Shown here: positions 23,226 to 33,804 of the stretch, piece after piece
Numbering within the stretch: position 1 is the stretch's first letter
Layout of the letters: each line of letters begins with the position of its first letter
Origin: Adineta ricciae
Lineage: Eukaryota > Rotifera > Eurotatoria > Adinetida > Adinetidae
Reading direction: 5' to 3'
Length of the DNA: 64,000 nt
Assembly (NCBI GenBank): GCA_905250025.1
Contig: CAJNOJ010000181.1
Coordinates: 62,001-126,000, forward strand
Position numbers and translations under genes: made by a program
The notes under the pieces: generated by a model
What the model saw: only the letters and a program-made list of their open reading frames with translations
The model's database searches: none
What the model was told of the DNA's origin: nothing

Positions 23226-24642
23226 ATTTGCGTTTGTAGTTTTCGATAGGAAGTACGTACGATGAAATGTTTTGTCGGATGTCGGAAAGAATGAGACAGT
23301 GGGTGAGATAAGCTATACGCAATAAAAATAGTCATCAAGACCTTTACACATTTCATAAAAAATGTTTATAATAGAGGGCGCTCATAATGAATGTCTTTTA
23401 ACAATATTTAATTAGAATGGTTACTCGATTATACAAAAAAAAGCATCGCAAGAAGAATTGCGTTGCAGTTGGTTAGTCACTACGGTTATAAATTAATAAT
23501 ACTTTACTCTTCTCATACTGTAGTTTAAGCGAAATCTAAGAATCTAACTGACTTCATCGAATTTAATAAGCGAAATGAAATTAATTGAAATGATTGGTGA
23601 AAATGGTGACGGTCGGCTATTTTAGGTCTGTTGTTCTCCAAATTTGATCAAACTGCTTTTCAGGAGACCTTCAACATGGAGTGATTGTCTGCTGCTTATA
23701 GGTTTGTTTTCCATAAAACGTATGAATATACTGTTTTTAATCGTTTATTCAAATTCATGGAGAATATCAGAAAAGATATTCTATTGTTGTCGACTGCAGA
23801 AATCAGTCATCGGATGTCCATTTTATAATTTCATTTTCCCGTTTAAATCTGGTAACTGAACCGTTGAACTTTGAAAAGATCAGTTAATCCTAGACCATTT
23901 TGGAAGCGTGATTTCATGTCAAAATGTGCATCAGCAAGGTTACAACCAATCCAGAAACATAAATTCATATTTAAACATTCACATTCTATACATTCAGAAT
24001 ATATCTGCTGAGAGTCCCTCGAACATGAATCATAATGTGTCGAAAATTTATTAATAACCACATCCTTCAAGGTGTCGCCTTAGGTTCATTTAAAACAGCA
24101 ATCACAACATCTCAGAAAACTAAAAGAACCGTTGATTCGAGTGAATCAACTAATGAGAATTTATTGTTGGTATAAATATACGAGATACATCGATTAGCGT
24201 TTTCTAAGCAATATGTGAATCAAGATCTATAATTAATGCTTGAAATCTATAGAATTTGTGGAACTCGATCTGAAATTAGCCTTAGAGCAAGACTGAATAT
24301 TTAAAAGGCGAATTGTGATCTGGTCGTTTCGGTGAATTTTGAGAGAGCAGTGTGGAGGCTTTTTCGCAGATCTGACGGTGCTCATCAAGTCTTGATTGGA
24401 ATCAGTAAGACTAGGATTGGAACGCACACGTACGTGAATTCAGATAAGGGAACGCCAAATTCCGGGGGATCTTACGCATATATGATGCAATCACGAATGA
24501 CTATGCTTTTTTTCGTTCGAACAAACATAAACGTCTATTTTTATATTGTTCTTCAACTCAATTTATGCTATGTCACAGCGCGGATACCAAAAACGAGCAG
24601 AAACGATAATCGATTGTCATTTGGCGATCTATAGTATTACTT
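23226..24642. other. intergenic, no supported gene
   Basis: Several short open frames (such as 23644-23859 and 24332-24634) lack recognisable motifs and overlap on both strands. It contains the upstream side of both the F-box gene and the SDR-like gene, which are divergent. Confidence 0.4.
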
Positions 24643-25160
24643 ATGCGTGTACTCATTTTCGGCTCAACTGGCCTTGCTGGTCGTTATATCTTGGCAGAAT
24701 TATTGGCACAAAATCATGATGTGATCGTATTTGTTCGGTCCCGAAACCGGATCGATTCAAAACTTTTATCTTCATCAAAACTAACCATTGTTGAAGGTGA
24801 TGGACTGAGCGAATCAGATATAAAACATGCATTTACAGTGGCTCAAACAGATAGAAATCTCGATGCAATTATTTCGAGTATAAATGAAGGTCTTGAAATC
24901 AAATTACATTTACAATCAAAATGCTCTCGTCTTATTCTTAATGAAATCGATCGTTGTACTAATAAAAAGCCTCGCTTTATAGTATTTGCTGGCGCTGGTT
25001 TGCTTGATGTACCTATCGAAGGTGACAATCATTCAACTGAAATCAAAACGCAATTTTGGAAATATAGTTCAGAATATCCGACTATGTAGCTCGATTTATT
25101 GTTAACGAAATAACTGAAGGAAAATTCATCAATACGCGCGTTGGTATAAGTAATGCCTGA
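24643..25160 (+). pseudogene. NAD(P)-binding atypical SDR (NmrA-like), internal deletion
   Basis: The frame opens with a Rossmann dinucleotide motif (VLIFGSTGLAGRYI), followed by FVR and the VEGDGL segment. Family members have roughly 200-230 aa. Here the first frame stops at 25089 after 148 aa. Immediately beyond, in another frame, lies a typical C-terminal end (S-D-Y-V-A-R-F-I-V-N-E-I ... stop at 25160). About 50-80 residues between them, including the usual active-site region, are missing and the join is out of frame. I therefore read it as a gene disabled by an internal deletion. The intact enzyme would be a flavin-reductase/NAD(P)H-binding oxidoreductase. Confidence 0.72.
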
Positions 25161-26177
25161 ATTAGTTTTAACCGAATAAATATTAGTCTTGATTAAAAAT
25201 TTTTTCCAGCGTAAGTAGAATTATGTGATGATCTTTTTTATCGCATTTGGCCATATTCATCCGTATTATTTCTCATGAAAAATAAATAATGTCGTTCAAA
25301 GATCTTAACGTGCATTGCATGTCCATAATTACAACTTTTTACTAATAATTATATCTATCACAAAAAGAATATTCAAGTATTTCTATGAGGATGAATTCAA
25401 TCAAAAGATTCAGTGAGGGGTATTTTATTTGTCCTTGCACAGACCGAACTACTCGAGGATGAGGTTCCTCTGCTATAGGACTTATATCTCATCAATTGAA
25501 GAAAGAACTTATATTTAATCACTATTAGCAAAGTTATAAAAAGTAGGCAGAGTGTAAATATATCCTCTTGCCTGTTCATTATATTCTAACACTAGTTTGG
25601 ACATTCGAAGTACGTATAGTATGAAATGCATTTTGTTCGGATGCTTTAATCCAACAAATATTCTTTTTAACTTGATCCATTGATTATTGTTTTCGGTATA
25701 GACTACCAAAAGGCATTATTGGAGAATGTTGTGAACAATTCGCTCCAGTTAACAAAATATAATACACGCATTGTGAATATAATAAAAAACTAATAGAATG
25801 GCTAATGCTTCGAAAAAAGTTGACTTTATTTAAGCACCTTCTTCTGTTGCAGTATGCCTTGAATGCCTGCATATTTACAGGAGGAGTTCGTATATCTTAG
25901 CACAAATGTGAAAGTAGTTTTATTTTCAGTTTTGAAGAGATAAGAACGCGATTGGGCCATGTCATTTTTACTCATTAAAAAAAATACGACTACTCAAATA
26001 TTTGACAAAGACTAATTGAGTTTACATCATGTGAGTATAGATCTTTCTCTTTTACCATCATAATGACAATAGTTTTTTGAAATCCTAGCATACATCTGTT
26101 ACTAAAATTCTTCTATCATATGAATGAACGCAATACATATGCGAGTATGATATTTTATCTCCTTAGCTGATCACACA
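25161..26177. other. intergenic, no supported gene
   Basis: AT-rich with only short overlapping frames. I see no gene, tRNA or element here. Confidence 0.4.
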
Positions 26178-26398
26178 CTTCAAAACTGTTTAATAAAACG
26201 CTAAAAGTTGTTCTTTAACTGATACAAATGGCACAAACTATGAAGTAAAATTGGTTACAACTTCATTTTAATTGAAGCACATCTGGTGAAATTACATTTC
26301 TTTCCTCATTTTCATAAACTGCTTGACTTGATCCGTGGATTGAAATAGAGCAATCAGACTGCAAGCCAAAGAGACATCGAGAAATGTAATTTATTGTT
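26178..26398. repeat. 221-bp segment identical to 28500-28720
   Basis: It matches 28500-28720 with no difference that I can find. The corresponding part of the intervening sequence (26400-26620) differs at about five positions. This marks a contig end and its true continuation. Confidence 0.9.
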
Positions 26399-26399
26399 N
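26399..26399. other. single-N contig junction
   Basis: The sequence restarts 221 bp back in a slightly diverged version. Confidence 0.9.
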
Positions 26400-26587
26400 C
26401 TTCAAAACTGTTTAATAAAACGCTAAAAGTTGTTCTTTAACTGATACAAATGGCACAAACTATGAAGTAAAATTGGTTACAACTTCATTTTAATTGAAGC
26501 ACATCTGGTGAAATTACATTCCTTTCCTCATTTTGATAAACTGCTTGACTTGATCGGTGAATTGAAATAGAGCAATCAGACTGCAAG

Positions 26588-26776
26588 TCAAAGAGACATC
26601 GAGAAATGTAATTTATTGTTTGTGTTAACATGAAGTCCATAAAAATTTGTACCTGTTGCACTACTATTTGCTAGAGTTGTTGCATTCATACTCCATGTAG
26701 ACCATGATTGAAATTTTGGTTGATTGTAGGAAACAGCTAAATTAATAGTATTTGCGAATGTTTCTGACTGGTTCAA
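26588..26776 (-). pseudogene. relic of the first exons of an NHL-repeat gene
   Basis: A frame on the minus strand reads N-Q-P-K-F, then W-S-M-N-A-T-T-L-A-N-S and G-L-H-V-N-T-N-N. This is the start of the NHL domain as in the receptors here (N-Q-P-K-L-C-P ... W-N-R-T-A-T-T-F and I-F-I-D-T-N-N). The cysteine is lost and the frame stops after one blade. No further blades follow, so it is a decayed fragment. A second copy lies near 28690-28880. Confidence 0.55.
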
Positions 26777-27314
26777 ATCCTAACAGATCTTATTTAATCT
26801 TACCCATTGTTCGATTAACCATAAATATGAAAATAAACCATGCTATACAGCTATTATATTGAACCATTCTTTCCCTCGGTCACAAATGCAATAGTAAAAA
26901 ATACTCTCAACGTTCTATTTCTAGTGAACTCCATTTTCAAATATGAAGATCAGTTTCCGGAGCTTCTCCAATGTAAAGCATCAGTTGTTGATTTTCCATG
27001 AATTTGATTTGCATAAATCAATCAATCCACAATCTTGTGTGAAGATAATAAAATATGTATTGCATCAACACTGATCTTGACACATCGAGACAAACAATCG
27101 AACGATAAAAAACAAACACTACGAGACTCTTTCTTCGTGCATTTATTAAGTTATTGCTCAAATAAATATGGCAGTCCCACTTGTCACACATTCTTTTCTA
27201 GTCGACTATCGATGCATCATTTTTATTTCATTTACAAAGCAAAAAGTATATATTAGTAAAATAATTCCAGGAAACGTAAAAATCTTGTGTCACAGAGCTT
27301 CAAAACGGACTAAA

Positions 27315-27575
27315 TCAGCCGCCATCTACTGGTCGTCCCATAAAATAAGTTTTCCACGCATCTTTCGCGTAACCATTGTCTAATACTTCAAAATTCATGG
27401 CCGATGCACCTTCAATTTTGTTTCCGGCGAAGTAGACACTCCATGGATCCTTGGCATAACCATGACTTAGAACTTGGAACTGCATTGCCGATGCACCTTC
27501 TACCTTCCGCCCATTGAAATATACAGACCAAGGATCTTTTGCATAACCAAATCCGAGGATTTCCATATGTTGCAT
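27315..27575 (-). CDS. small protein of three DKNYY-type repeats (copy 1)
   Basis: This is an intronless gene of 86 aa. Three repeats of about 28 aa follow each other, each with G-Y-A-K-D-x-W-x-x-Y-F and then G-x-x-(I/V)-(E/D)-G-(A/G), and F-x-V-L between repeats. This is the pattern of the DKNYY family (Y-A-K-D-x-x-x-V-Y-Y-x-G), mostly known from bacterial secreted or lipoproteins. There is no signal peptide or membrane segment. The start is the ATG at 27575, and a second ATG at 27566 is possible. The function is unknown. It lies divergent to the 67-aa protein gene downstream on the plus strand (about 740 bp apart). The second copy at 29418-29678 keeps the frame with few changes, which supports coding. 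Confidence 0.75.
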   Translation of the reverse strand: MQHMEILGFGYAKDPWSVYFNGRKVEGASAMQFQVLSHGYAKDPWSVYFAGNKIEGASAMNFEVLDNGYAKDAWKTYFMGRPVDGG

Positions 27576-28316
27576 GATGAAAATGAAAACAAGCTGAGAT
27601 ATGTGAGTCGAACGACAAAATAGTCGATAGTATTAACACTCCGCTGCGCAAGACAAGGATAAAAACAAGAAAAAAAATCCGGTTTCTTTTTCTTTTTAAT
27701 CTGACATCATCAGCCTATCGCGTCATTGGTGCTTCTCTTTCATACAAGAAGAAAGGAACAAAATTTTTTCTCCCATTCAAACAAGTTGACTGTTTCATGA
27801 CGTCAGAGCGTGACTCACCTCAACAAAACAGTCGACATGTGATATATGAACTACCTATGCGACCTTGTTCAAACAGCTGATGCATGTAAACACGAGCTTC
27901 ATAATTGGAATATGCTCGATACTGTCAGCGAACAAAGATATTCGTCATAGTTATGTTTCTGCTGTATAATTTCTAAAGTAAAGATTGGTATCTGTCATGA
28001 AAAAAAATTAGCTGATTTTTTTCCGACCGTTAGGAAGCACCTTTCAATAACTGATGACGTAAATGAAAATGTTAGAGTCAAAACATCTGTATAGCGTGAA
28101 ATCAATCAGTTTGGGCGAAAAATTCAATAAATTGTTAACGAATATTTATTCAACATTTTACCTCGCATAAGTCAAAAATAGTATGAAACTTCGTCGCCCT
28201 GCAATCAAATGATTGATTAGTGCTCGCGAATACCCTTGTTTTCCTCTGCCTGTACATCTGTGTATATATACTCACATTTCTATTCAGTAGTCATACATTC
28301 CAGTCCAATTGTCAAC

Positions 28317-28498
28317 ATGCCAGTTTACGTTAGTTCTCGCCGTCTCTACAGTGATCCATTCGACACTGTTGGTGTGCGATATGTTCGTCGATCTCCAGGA
28401 CGTGTTATTACAGTTCGTAATCCGATCAAAGTTATTGGTGTTGATGCAAGTCCACTTGTGAAGTATCGGGTTTCTTCGCGACGTATATATCATTCTTC
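28317..28498 (+). CDS. 67-aa basic protein, copy 1, cut by gap
   Basis: The ATG at 28317 opens a frame identical in kind to the complete copy at 30424-30627. It is cut at the N at 28499, after the R-R-I-Y-H-S segment. See that entry for a description. Confidence 0.55.
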
Positions 28499-28499
28499 N
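28499..28499. other. single-N contig junction
   Basis: To the right the sequence is identical to the end of the contig that stopped at 26398. Confidence 0.9.
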
Positions 28500-28689
28500 C
28501 TTCAAAACTGTTTAATAAAACGCTAAAAGTTGTTCTTTAACTGATACAAATGGCACAAACTATGAAGTAAAATTGGTTACAACTTCATTTTAATTGAAGC
28601 ACATCTGGTGAAATTACATTTCTTTCCTCATTTTCATAAACTGCTTGACTTGATCCGTGGATTGAAATAGAGCAATCAGACTGCAAGCC

Positions 28690-28880
28690 AAAGAGACATC
28701 GAGAAATGTAATTTATTGTTTGTGTTAACATGAAGTCCATAAAAATTTGTACCTACTGTACTACTATTTGCTAAAGTTGTTGCATTCATACTTCATGTAG
28801 AGACCATGATTGAAATTTTGGTTGATTGTAGGAAACAGCTAAATTAATAGTATTTGCGAATGTTTCTGACTGGTTCAAAT
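28690..28880 (-). pseudogene. second copy of the NHL relic
   Basis: This has the same decayed NHL start as 26588-26776, with further changes, including a small insertion (GAGA near 28800) that breaks the frame. Confidence 0.45.
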
Positions 28881-29417
28881 CCTAACAGATCTTATTTCAT
28901 CTTACCCATTGTTCGATTAACCATAAATATGAAAATAAACCATGCTATACAGCTATTATATTGGACCATTCTTTCCCTCCCTCGATCACATATGCAATGA
29001 GAAATACTCTCAATGTTCTATTTCTGGTGAACTCCACTTTCAAATATAAAGATCAGTTTCCGGATCGTTTTCACTATAAAGCATCAGTTGTTGATTTTCC
29101 ATGAATTTGATTTGCATAAATCAATCAATCCACAATCTTGTGTGAGGATAATAAAATATGTATTGCATCAACACTGCTGTTGACACATCGAGACAAATAA
29201 TCGAACGATAAAAAACAAACACTACGAGACTCTTTCTTCGTGCATTTATTAAGTTATTGTTCGAATTAATATGGCAGTCCCACTTGACACACATTCTTTT
29301 CTAGTCGACTATTGATGTATCATTTTTATTTCATTTACAAAGCAAAAACTACATATTAGTAAAATAACTCTAGGAAACGTAAGAATCTTGTGTCACAGAA
29401 CTTCAAAACGGACTAAA

Positions 29418-29678
29418 TCAACTGCCATCAACTGGTCTTCCCATAAAATAAGTTTTCCACGCATCTTTCGCGTAACCATTGTCTAATACTTCAAAATTCA
29501 TGGCCGATGCACCTTCAATTTTGTTTCCGGCGAAGTAGACACTCCATGGATCCTTGGCATAACCATGATTTAGAACTTTGAACTGCATTGCCGATGCACC
29601 TTCTACCTTCTGCCCATTAAAATACACAGACCAAGGGTCTTTTGCATAACCAAATCCGAGGATTTCCATATGTTGCAT
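29418..29678 (-). CDS. small protein of three DKNYY-type repeats (copy 2)
   Basis: 86 aa, same three-repeat layout as 27315-27575. Differences in the protein are few (R/Q, Q/K, S/N and G/S changes) and the frame is kept, so both copies look functional. If the contig order is an artefact, these are two alleles of one gene. Confidence 0.75.
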   Translation of the reverse strand: MQHMEILGFGYAKDPWSVYFNGQKVEGASAMQFKVLNHGYAKDPWSVYFAGNKIEGASAMNFEVLDNGYAKDAWKTYFMGRPVDGS

Positions 29679-30423
29679 GGTGAAGGTGAGAACAAGCTGA
29701 GATATGTGATTTGAATTACAAAATAGTCGATAGTATTAATACTCCGCTGCGCAAAACAAGGATAAAAAAAAGAAAAAAATCCGGTTACTTTTCTCTTTTT
29801 TAATCTGACATCATCAACTTATCGCGTCATTGGAGCTTCTCTTTCATAGAAGAAGAAAGGAACAAAATCGTTTCTCCCCATTCAAACAAGTTAACTGTTT
29901 CATGACGTCAGAGTGTGACTCACCTCAACAAAACAGCCGACATGTGATATATGAACTACCTCTGTGACCTTGTTCAAACAGCTGATGCACGTAAACACGA
30001 GCTTCATAATTGGAATATGCTCGATACTGTCAGCGAACAAACATATTCGTCATAGTTATGTTTCTGCTGTATAATTTCTAAAGTAAAGATTGGTATCTGT
30101 CATGAAAAAAAACTAGCTGATTTTTTTCCGACCATTGGAAAGCACATTTCAATAACTGATGACGTAAATGAAAATGTTAGAGTTAAAACATCTGTGTAGC
30201 GTGAAATCAATCAGTTTGGGCGAAAAATTGAATAAATTGTTAACGAATATTGATTCGACATTTTACCTCGCATAAGTCAAAAATAGTATGAAACTTCGTC
30301 GCCCTGCAATCAAATGATTGATTAGTGCTCGCGAATACCCTTGTTTTCCTCTGTCTGTACATCTGTGTATATATACTCGCATTTCTATTCACTATAGTCA
30401 TACATTACAGTCCAGTTGTCAAC

Positions 30424-30627
30424 ATGCCAGTTTACATTAGTTCTCGTCGTCTCTACAGTGATCCATTCGACACTGTTGGTGTGGGATATGTTCGTCGATC
30501 TCCAGGACGTGTTATTGCAGTTCGTAATCCGATCAAAGTTATTGGTGTTGATGCAAGTCCACTTGTGAAGTATCGGGTTTCATCGCGACGTATATATCAT
30601 TCTTCACCATTTAAACTTCTCTTCTGA
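30424..30627 (+). CDS. 67-aa Arg/Ser/Val-rich basic protein, complete copy
   Basis: The frame starts at ATG 30424 and stops at 30627. The product begins MPVYISSRRLYSDPFDTVGV and contains R-R-S-P-G-R and R-N-P-I-K-V. It closes with V-S-S-R-R-I-Y-H-S, which echoes the S-S-R-R-L-Y-S of the N-terminus, hinting at an internal duplication. No signal peptide, TM helix or known domain is seen. Coding is supported by conservation in the partial copy at 28317, where most differences are conservative or silent, and by an AATAAA-like site (AAATAAAC) shortly after the stop. The function is unknown. A third trace (the last codons) begins the contig at 39584. Confidence 0.6.
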   Translation: MPVYISSRRLYSDPFDTVGVGYVRRSPGRVIAVRNPIKVIGVDASPLVKYRVSSRRIYHSSPFKLLF

Positions 30628-31083
30628 AGCAATCTACGTCTCTCTTGAACTCTTATCGCATAACAAAACATCCATCACAGAACTTGTCTCTCTCATCTTT
30701 TATAAATCATTAAATAAACTTCTCTTGACATGCATCGAAAACAGATGCAGTTCGGAAGTATTGATCATCTGCAATTGAATGTGTGTAGAACGCGTTGCTA
30801 TCTTCAAACGAACGTCTGTTTGTTGTTCGAATTAGAATGCAGGAATGTGGTTCACCGCGGTCGTTTATCCGATTGTTGAAAACAGCAAAATAGAGAAAAA
30901 TGCGGCTTTCTTGTAACCGTAATTCAGTTAGGCATTTGGCATAGCAAAGAAAGACAATGACAGACTATTTTGACTTCAATGTGCGACGCTGAGAAATAAG
31001 CTGTTGAAATTTCTTTTCTACTAACAGTTTTGTTTTCCATTGATTGGTGTGCATGTGCTGCTGAAACATTCCCGTGAACCGAA
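30628..31083. other. spacer
   Basis: 3' region of the 67-aa gene. It is conserved in copy 39619-40070. No gene is seen. Confidence 0.4.
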
Positions 31084-31775
31084 ATGCTGCTGGAAGAGCC
31101 AGAGACAATGGTTGCTGTTCTCAATCAAGCCTTAGAAAGGCTTGGCGTATCTTTGAACTTTACAAACACGTCATATGATTACAGCGAGAGTGATTATCGT
31201 TTAACTTGCAGCATAATGACGCGATCAGTTACCGAGACCAAATCATCAGCTGGTATAGACTTCAAAAATAAGCAGCGTCTCAACTTGTTGGAGAAACTAA
31301 CGACAGTGATATCTTGAATTATGTTCTTCCGGGTCATGGAGACTATCAACTAGAGTCAGCGATCACGCATATACAGATACAAAAATCAGATTTTGATCCC
31401 AAATATAATTTCAATTATAGGAAGCCATGTGTTCTTAGTTATGCACTAAAAGTTGTCGACAAATGTTCACATGATAAAGCCTGGTTAGGAGATGAACATA
31501 CAAAAAGTGCGTGGTGTATCGCCTATCTTGATACTCAAAAGTTACAATTGCTATTTTCAAAGATGAGGGTATCAAGGAGAAAGGGAGGAATCTATCTGGC
31601 AGCTCATTTTGAAAGAGGTGCAGCTAGATATGTTCAAGAGTATCCAGTGAAAGATCATGGCGGAAAAGTAATCAAGTACAAAGCGGTATTTCAATGCCAC
31701 ATCAAGTCGGGATCATTCGCTGAACACAACAGAAGCCAGTACTATCTCTGTTGGCCAAGCACTGCGTGTTTTTGA
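31084..31775 (+). pseudogene. broken ART/PARP-like (YHGT-type) domain gene, copy 1
   Basis: Two frames follow each other, 31084-31317 and 31314-31775. Ignoring the shift near 31300, the conceptual order is L-L-E-K-L, then D-S-D-I-L-N-Y-V-L-P-G-H-G, Q-K-S-D-F-D-P-K-Y-N-F, W-C-I-A-Y-L-D-T, and G-G-I-Y-L-A-A-H-F with V-F-Q-C-H. The W-x-x-x-Y-x-x-T followed by a G-G-(I/V)-Y segment is the layout of ADP-ribosyltransferase/PARP-like folds with a YHGT motif, but His-Gly is replaced by Leu-Asp here. With the frameshift and the lost motif I call it a pseudogene. The assignment to the fold is inference. Confidence 0.5.
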
Positions 31776-31789
31776 TGGAAAAGCTATCC

Positions 31790-31805
31790 GACCGTACGTA
31801 CGGTC
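31790..31805. promoter_or_regulatory. 16-bp perfect palindrome gaccgtacgtacggtc
   Basis: A perfect inverted repeat just after the ART-like pseudogene, also intact at 41112-41127. Its function is unknown, and it may simply be conserved with the surrounding copy. Confidence 0.5.
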
Positions 31806-31999
31806 TCCTATTAAAGAGTGATGATGTACTTCCATCATCATCTGGCTCCAAATGCACGCTATCTTAAATGGCTTCTAACTCTTATTATTCATTTCAATCT
31901 CGCGAAGAATAAAGTAGATAGTTTGAGATTTGAGTATGCGAGTCTTATTCATGTTGTGTTTACCTTAGAATAATACACATGAAATAGTACGATACAGAC

Positions 32000-32820
32000 C
32001 AAACTGGAAACTAGCTGAGCAAAGTAAAATGTACATGGAATCTGTTGTTATAGTGTATTTAATTCAATTACACCGATGCATATTTAAATACTCTGACATG
32101 ATGAACGGTATGAAAAACGTTGTTGAAATGAGTAGTGAATTGCTTGGGACTACTTAAAGTGGCAATCTTCGGCAAGTAATAGAAAATGAACGGAAAAATG
32201 TTTGCTACGAAATTTTAATAAGACTCGCGTAATTCAACTTCCACTTATGTATCTCAATTCTACGGCCAAGAAATCGAAATCAACGCTTTTCTATACGAAA
32301 AACGACAGATGATTACCATCGATACTTACTTGAGGTCACGTAAAACACTTAACGACAAAGTACCACTATGTTCGAAAGTAGATATTCGCCATGCTAGTAC
32401 TGTTGCTGAAGTTTTTGCTCAAGAATTGGAACGCGGTTATAATGAAGGATATGAAATAGGAAAGGTGTAAATGATAGAAACAAATTCAGTTCGACTTAAT
32501 CTGACTTTAGATATTTCTCTCTTCTATTATGCAATTTCCAAAGAGAAAGATCTTGCTCGTAACATAGTCCGAGAGGTTCGTTTGATATGTTGTGATAGTA
32601 TGTTTTGAATTCATTTAAATATGCTTTCCAAAGGCTTATGATAAAGACCATCATGGACTCGCTCGACTTGATGACGAAGCTTACAGAGGTAAATATGCAA
32701 AACTTTTCGTTAAGATGCGAATCATTCTCTGTAGAGATTCATTTTATATTTGAATATGTGCAGTTATGGATCGGGAAGACAGATTATAACGAGTACATAA
32801 AGGAATGTGATCCCTATTAG
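32000..32820 (+). pseudogene. 14-3-3 protein pseudogene, copy 1
   Basis: Read across frames, the order of 14-3-3 segments is visible. K-L-A-E-Q comes near 32010, D-M-M-N-G-M-K-N-V-V near 32097, and E-R-K-N-V-C-Y-E-I-L near 32185. These are followed by F-Y-T-K with D-Y-H-R-Y-L (shifted) near 32290, L-N-L-T-L-D-I-S-L-F-Y-Y near 32495, and a terminal L-W after an intron-like GT...AG. The gene has a stop after the D-M-M block (32156), an extra base near 32300 and a TAA at 32467, so it is inactive. 14-3-3 proteins bind phosphoserine motifs in all eukaryotes. The intron-like piece (about 32689-32762) argues against a processed retrocopy. Confidence 0.7.
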
Positions 32821-33107
32821 TACGAATTTGAAGCGGTGACGTTTATGATCTAATGAAAAAATGCAGTTTGCTAAAAACCTTTCTGGATGTCTACGGAAGA
32901 CAAAAAGAAGATTGGCAAGTGAGTGAAACATGTGTACAGACGAAATGTCTTATCTTAACAAGCTGGAAGTGTTCAAAGAATGATTCGTAAACTGTTTATA
33001 GGCAGTCTTATTATATTATTTGTCTTGTCTCCAATTCATAATTTATCCAACATAAACAGTATACGAAATATTACATTTCATATCATATGACACGCTAACA
33101 GACATCA

Positions 33108-33804
33108 TCAATAGTGTGCACTGATAAACTCAGAATCATTAATAGAAGCAGGAATGGCATTTTTTATAAAACATGTTGAATTTGCCCATCCTGATAGCGC
33201 CCAGGTGAACGCTACACAGCCATTGTAAGACAAACACCATTGGCAGCATAGAGTATAACTATTCAAGACTTCTGAAGTTATGTCATCACCGGGTACGTTA
33301 TACCCAATAAGTACTGTCATATTACCACATGCGTATGGATCTGGTGTAGTTGCTATAACCATTGCAATAAATTTTATCATGAAAGAAAATTAATATAAAC
33401 TCACTTGTTGTTGTGCTCGTTGTAGCTATAAAAAACAATTTGATAGTACTTATACTCAGTCTTTCACAAAACTTACGAGCTGATAATTTTCTGTTATCGA
33501 TAGCAATCATTGTCTCCACATCCATCTGAATTGAAAAAGAGCCCATGTAAGTTGCAATATCAACAAACAGCTGACACTGATTATTCGAGTGATAAAACAC
33601 CACTGTACGACACTCAATAGTCGCTAAACATGCCATTTGACAGTGTCTAATGTTGGAAACAGTGACAAGAGTCGAAGGTGAACATTGTGGATCAGAGCAT
33701 GTGTAGAGAGTATTGTTGAGATGAGATAATTTCAGTGTGCGTATATTTTGAGTAGCTAATGGTGTGATGAAAAGTAATAGAAACAACTCGCTTAGACATG
33801 TCAT
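33108..33804 (-). CDS. two-domain PAN/apple secreted protein A
   Basis: Exons 33804-33477, 33425-33405 (21 nt) and 33352-33108 join in phase to give 197 aa. Layout: signal peptide (MTCLSELFLLLFITPLATQ), a first Cys-rich PAN/apple-like domain, a TTSTTT linker made by the 21-nt exon, and a second PAN-like domain beginning P-Y-A-C-G-N-M with C-C-Q-W-C. It is probably an extracellular adhesion or mucus-type protein. Three sister genes in this window (34511, 42429, 43836) keep the same exon lengths (328, 21 or 45, 245 nt), strong support for the model. The start is the first ATG of the frame. Upstream codons in frame contain no ATG, and an AG directly before it could be an acceptor. Confidence 0.75.

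Noticed and set aside
26765..26785. tRNA-like T-loop sequence GGTTCAAATCC
   Set aside because: No acceptor stem or anticodon arm upstream; lies at the NHL relic.
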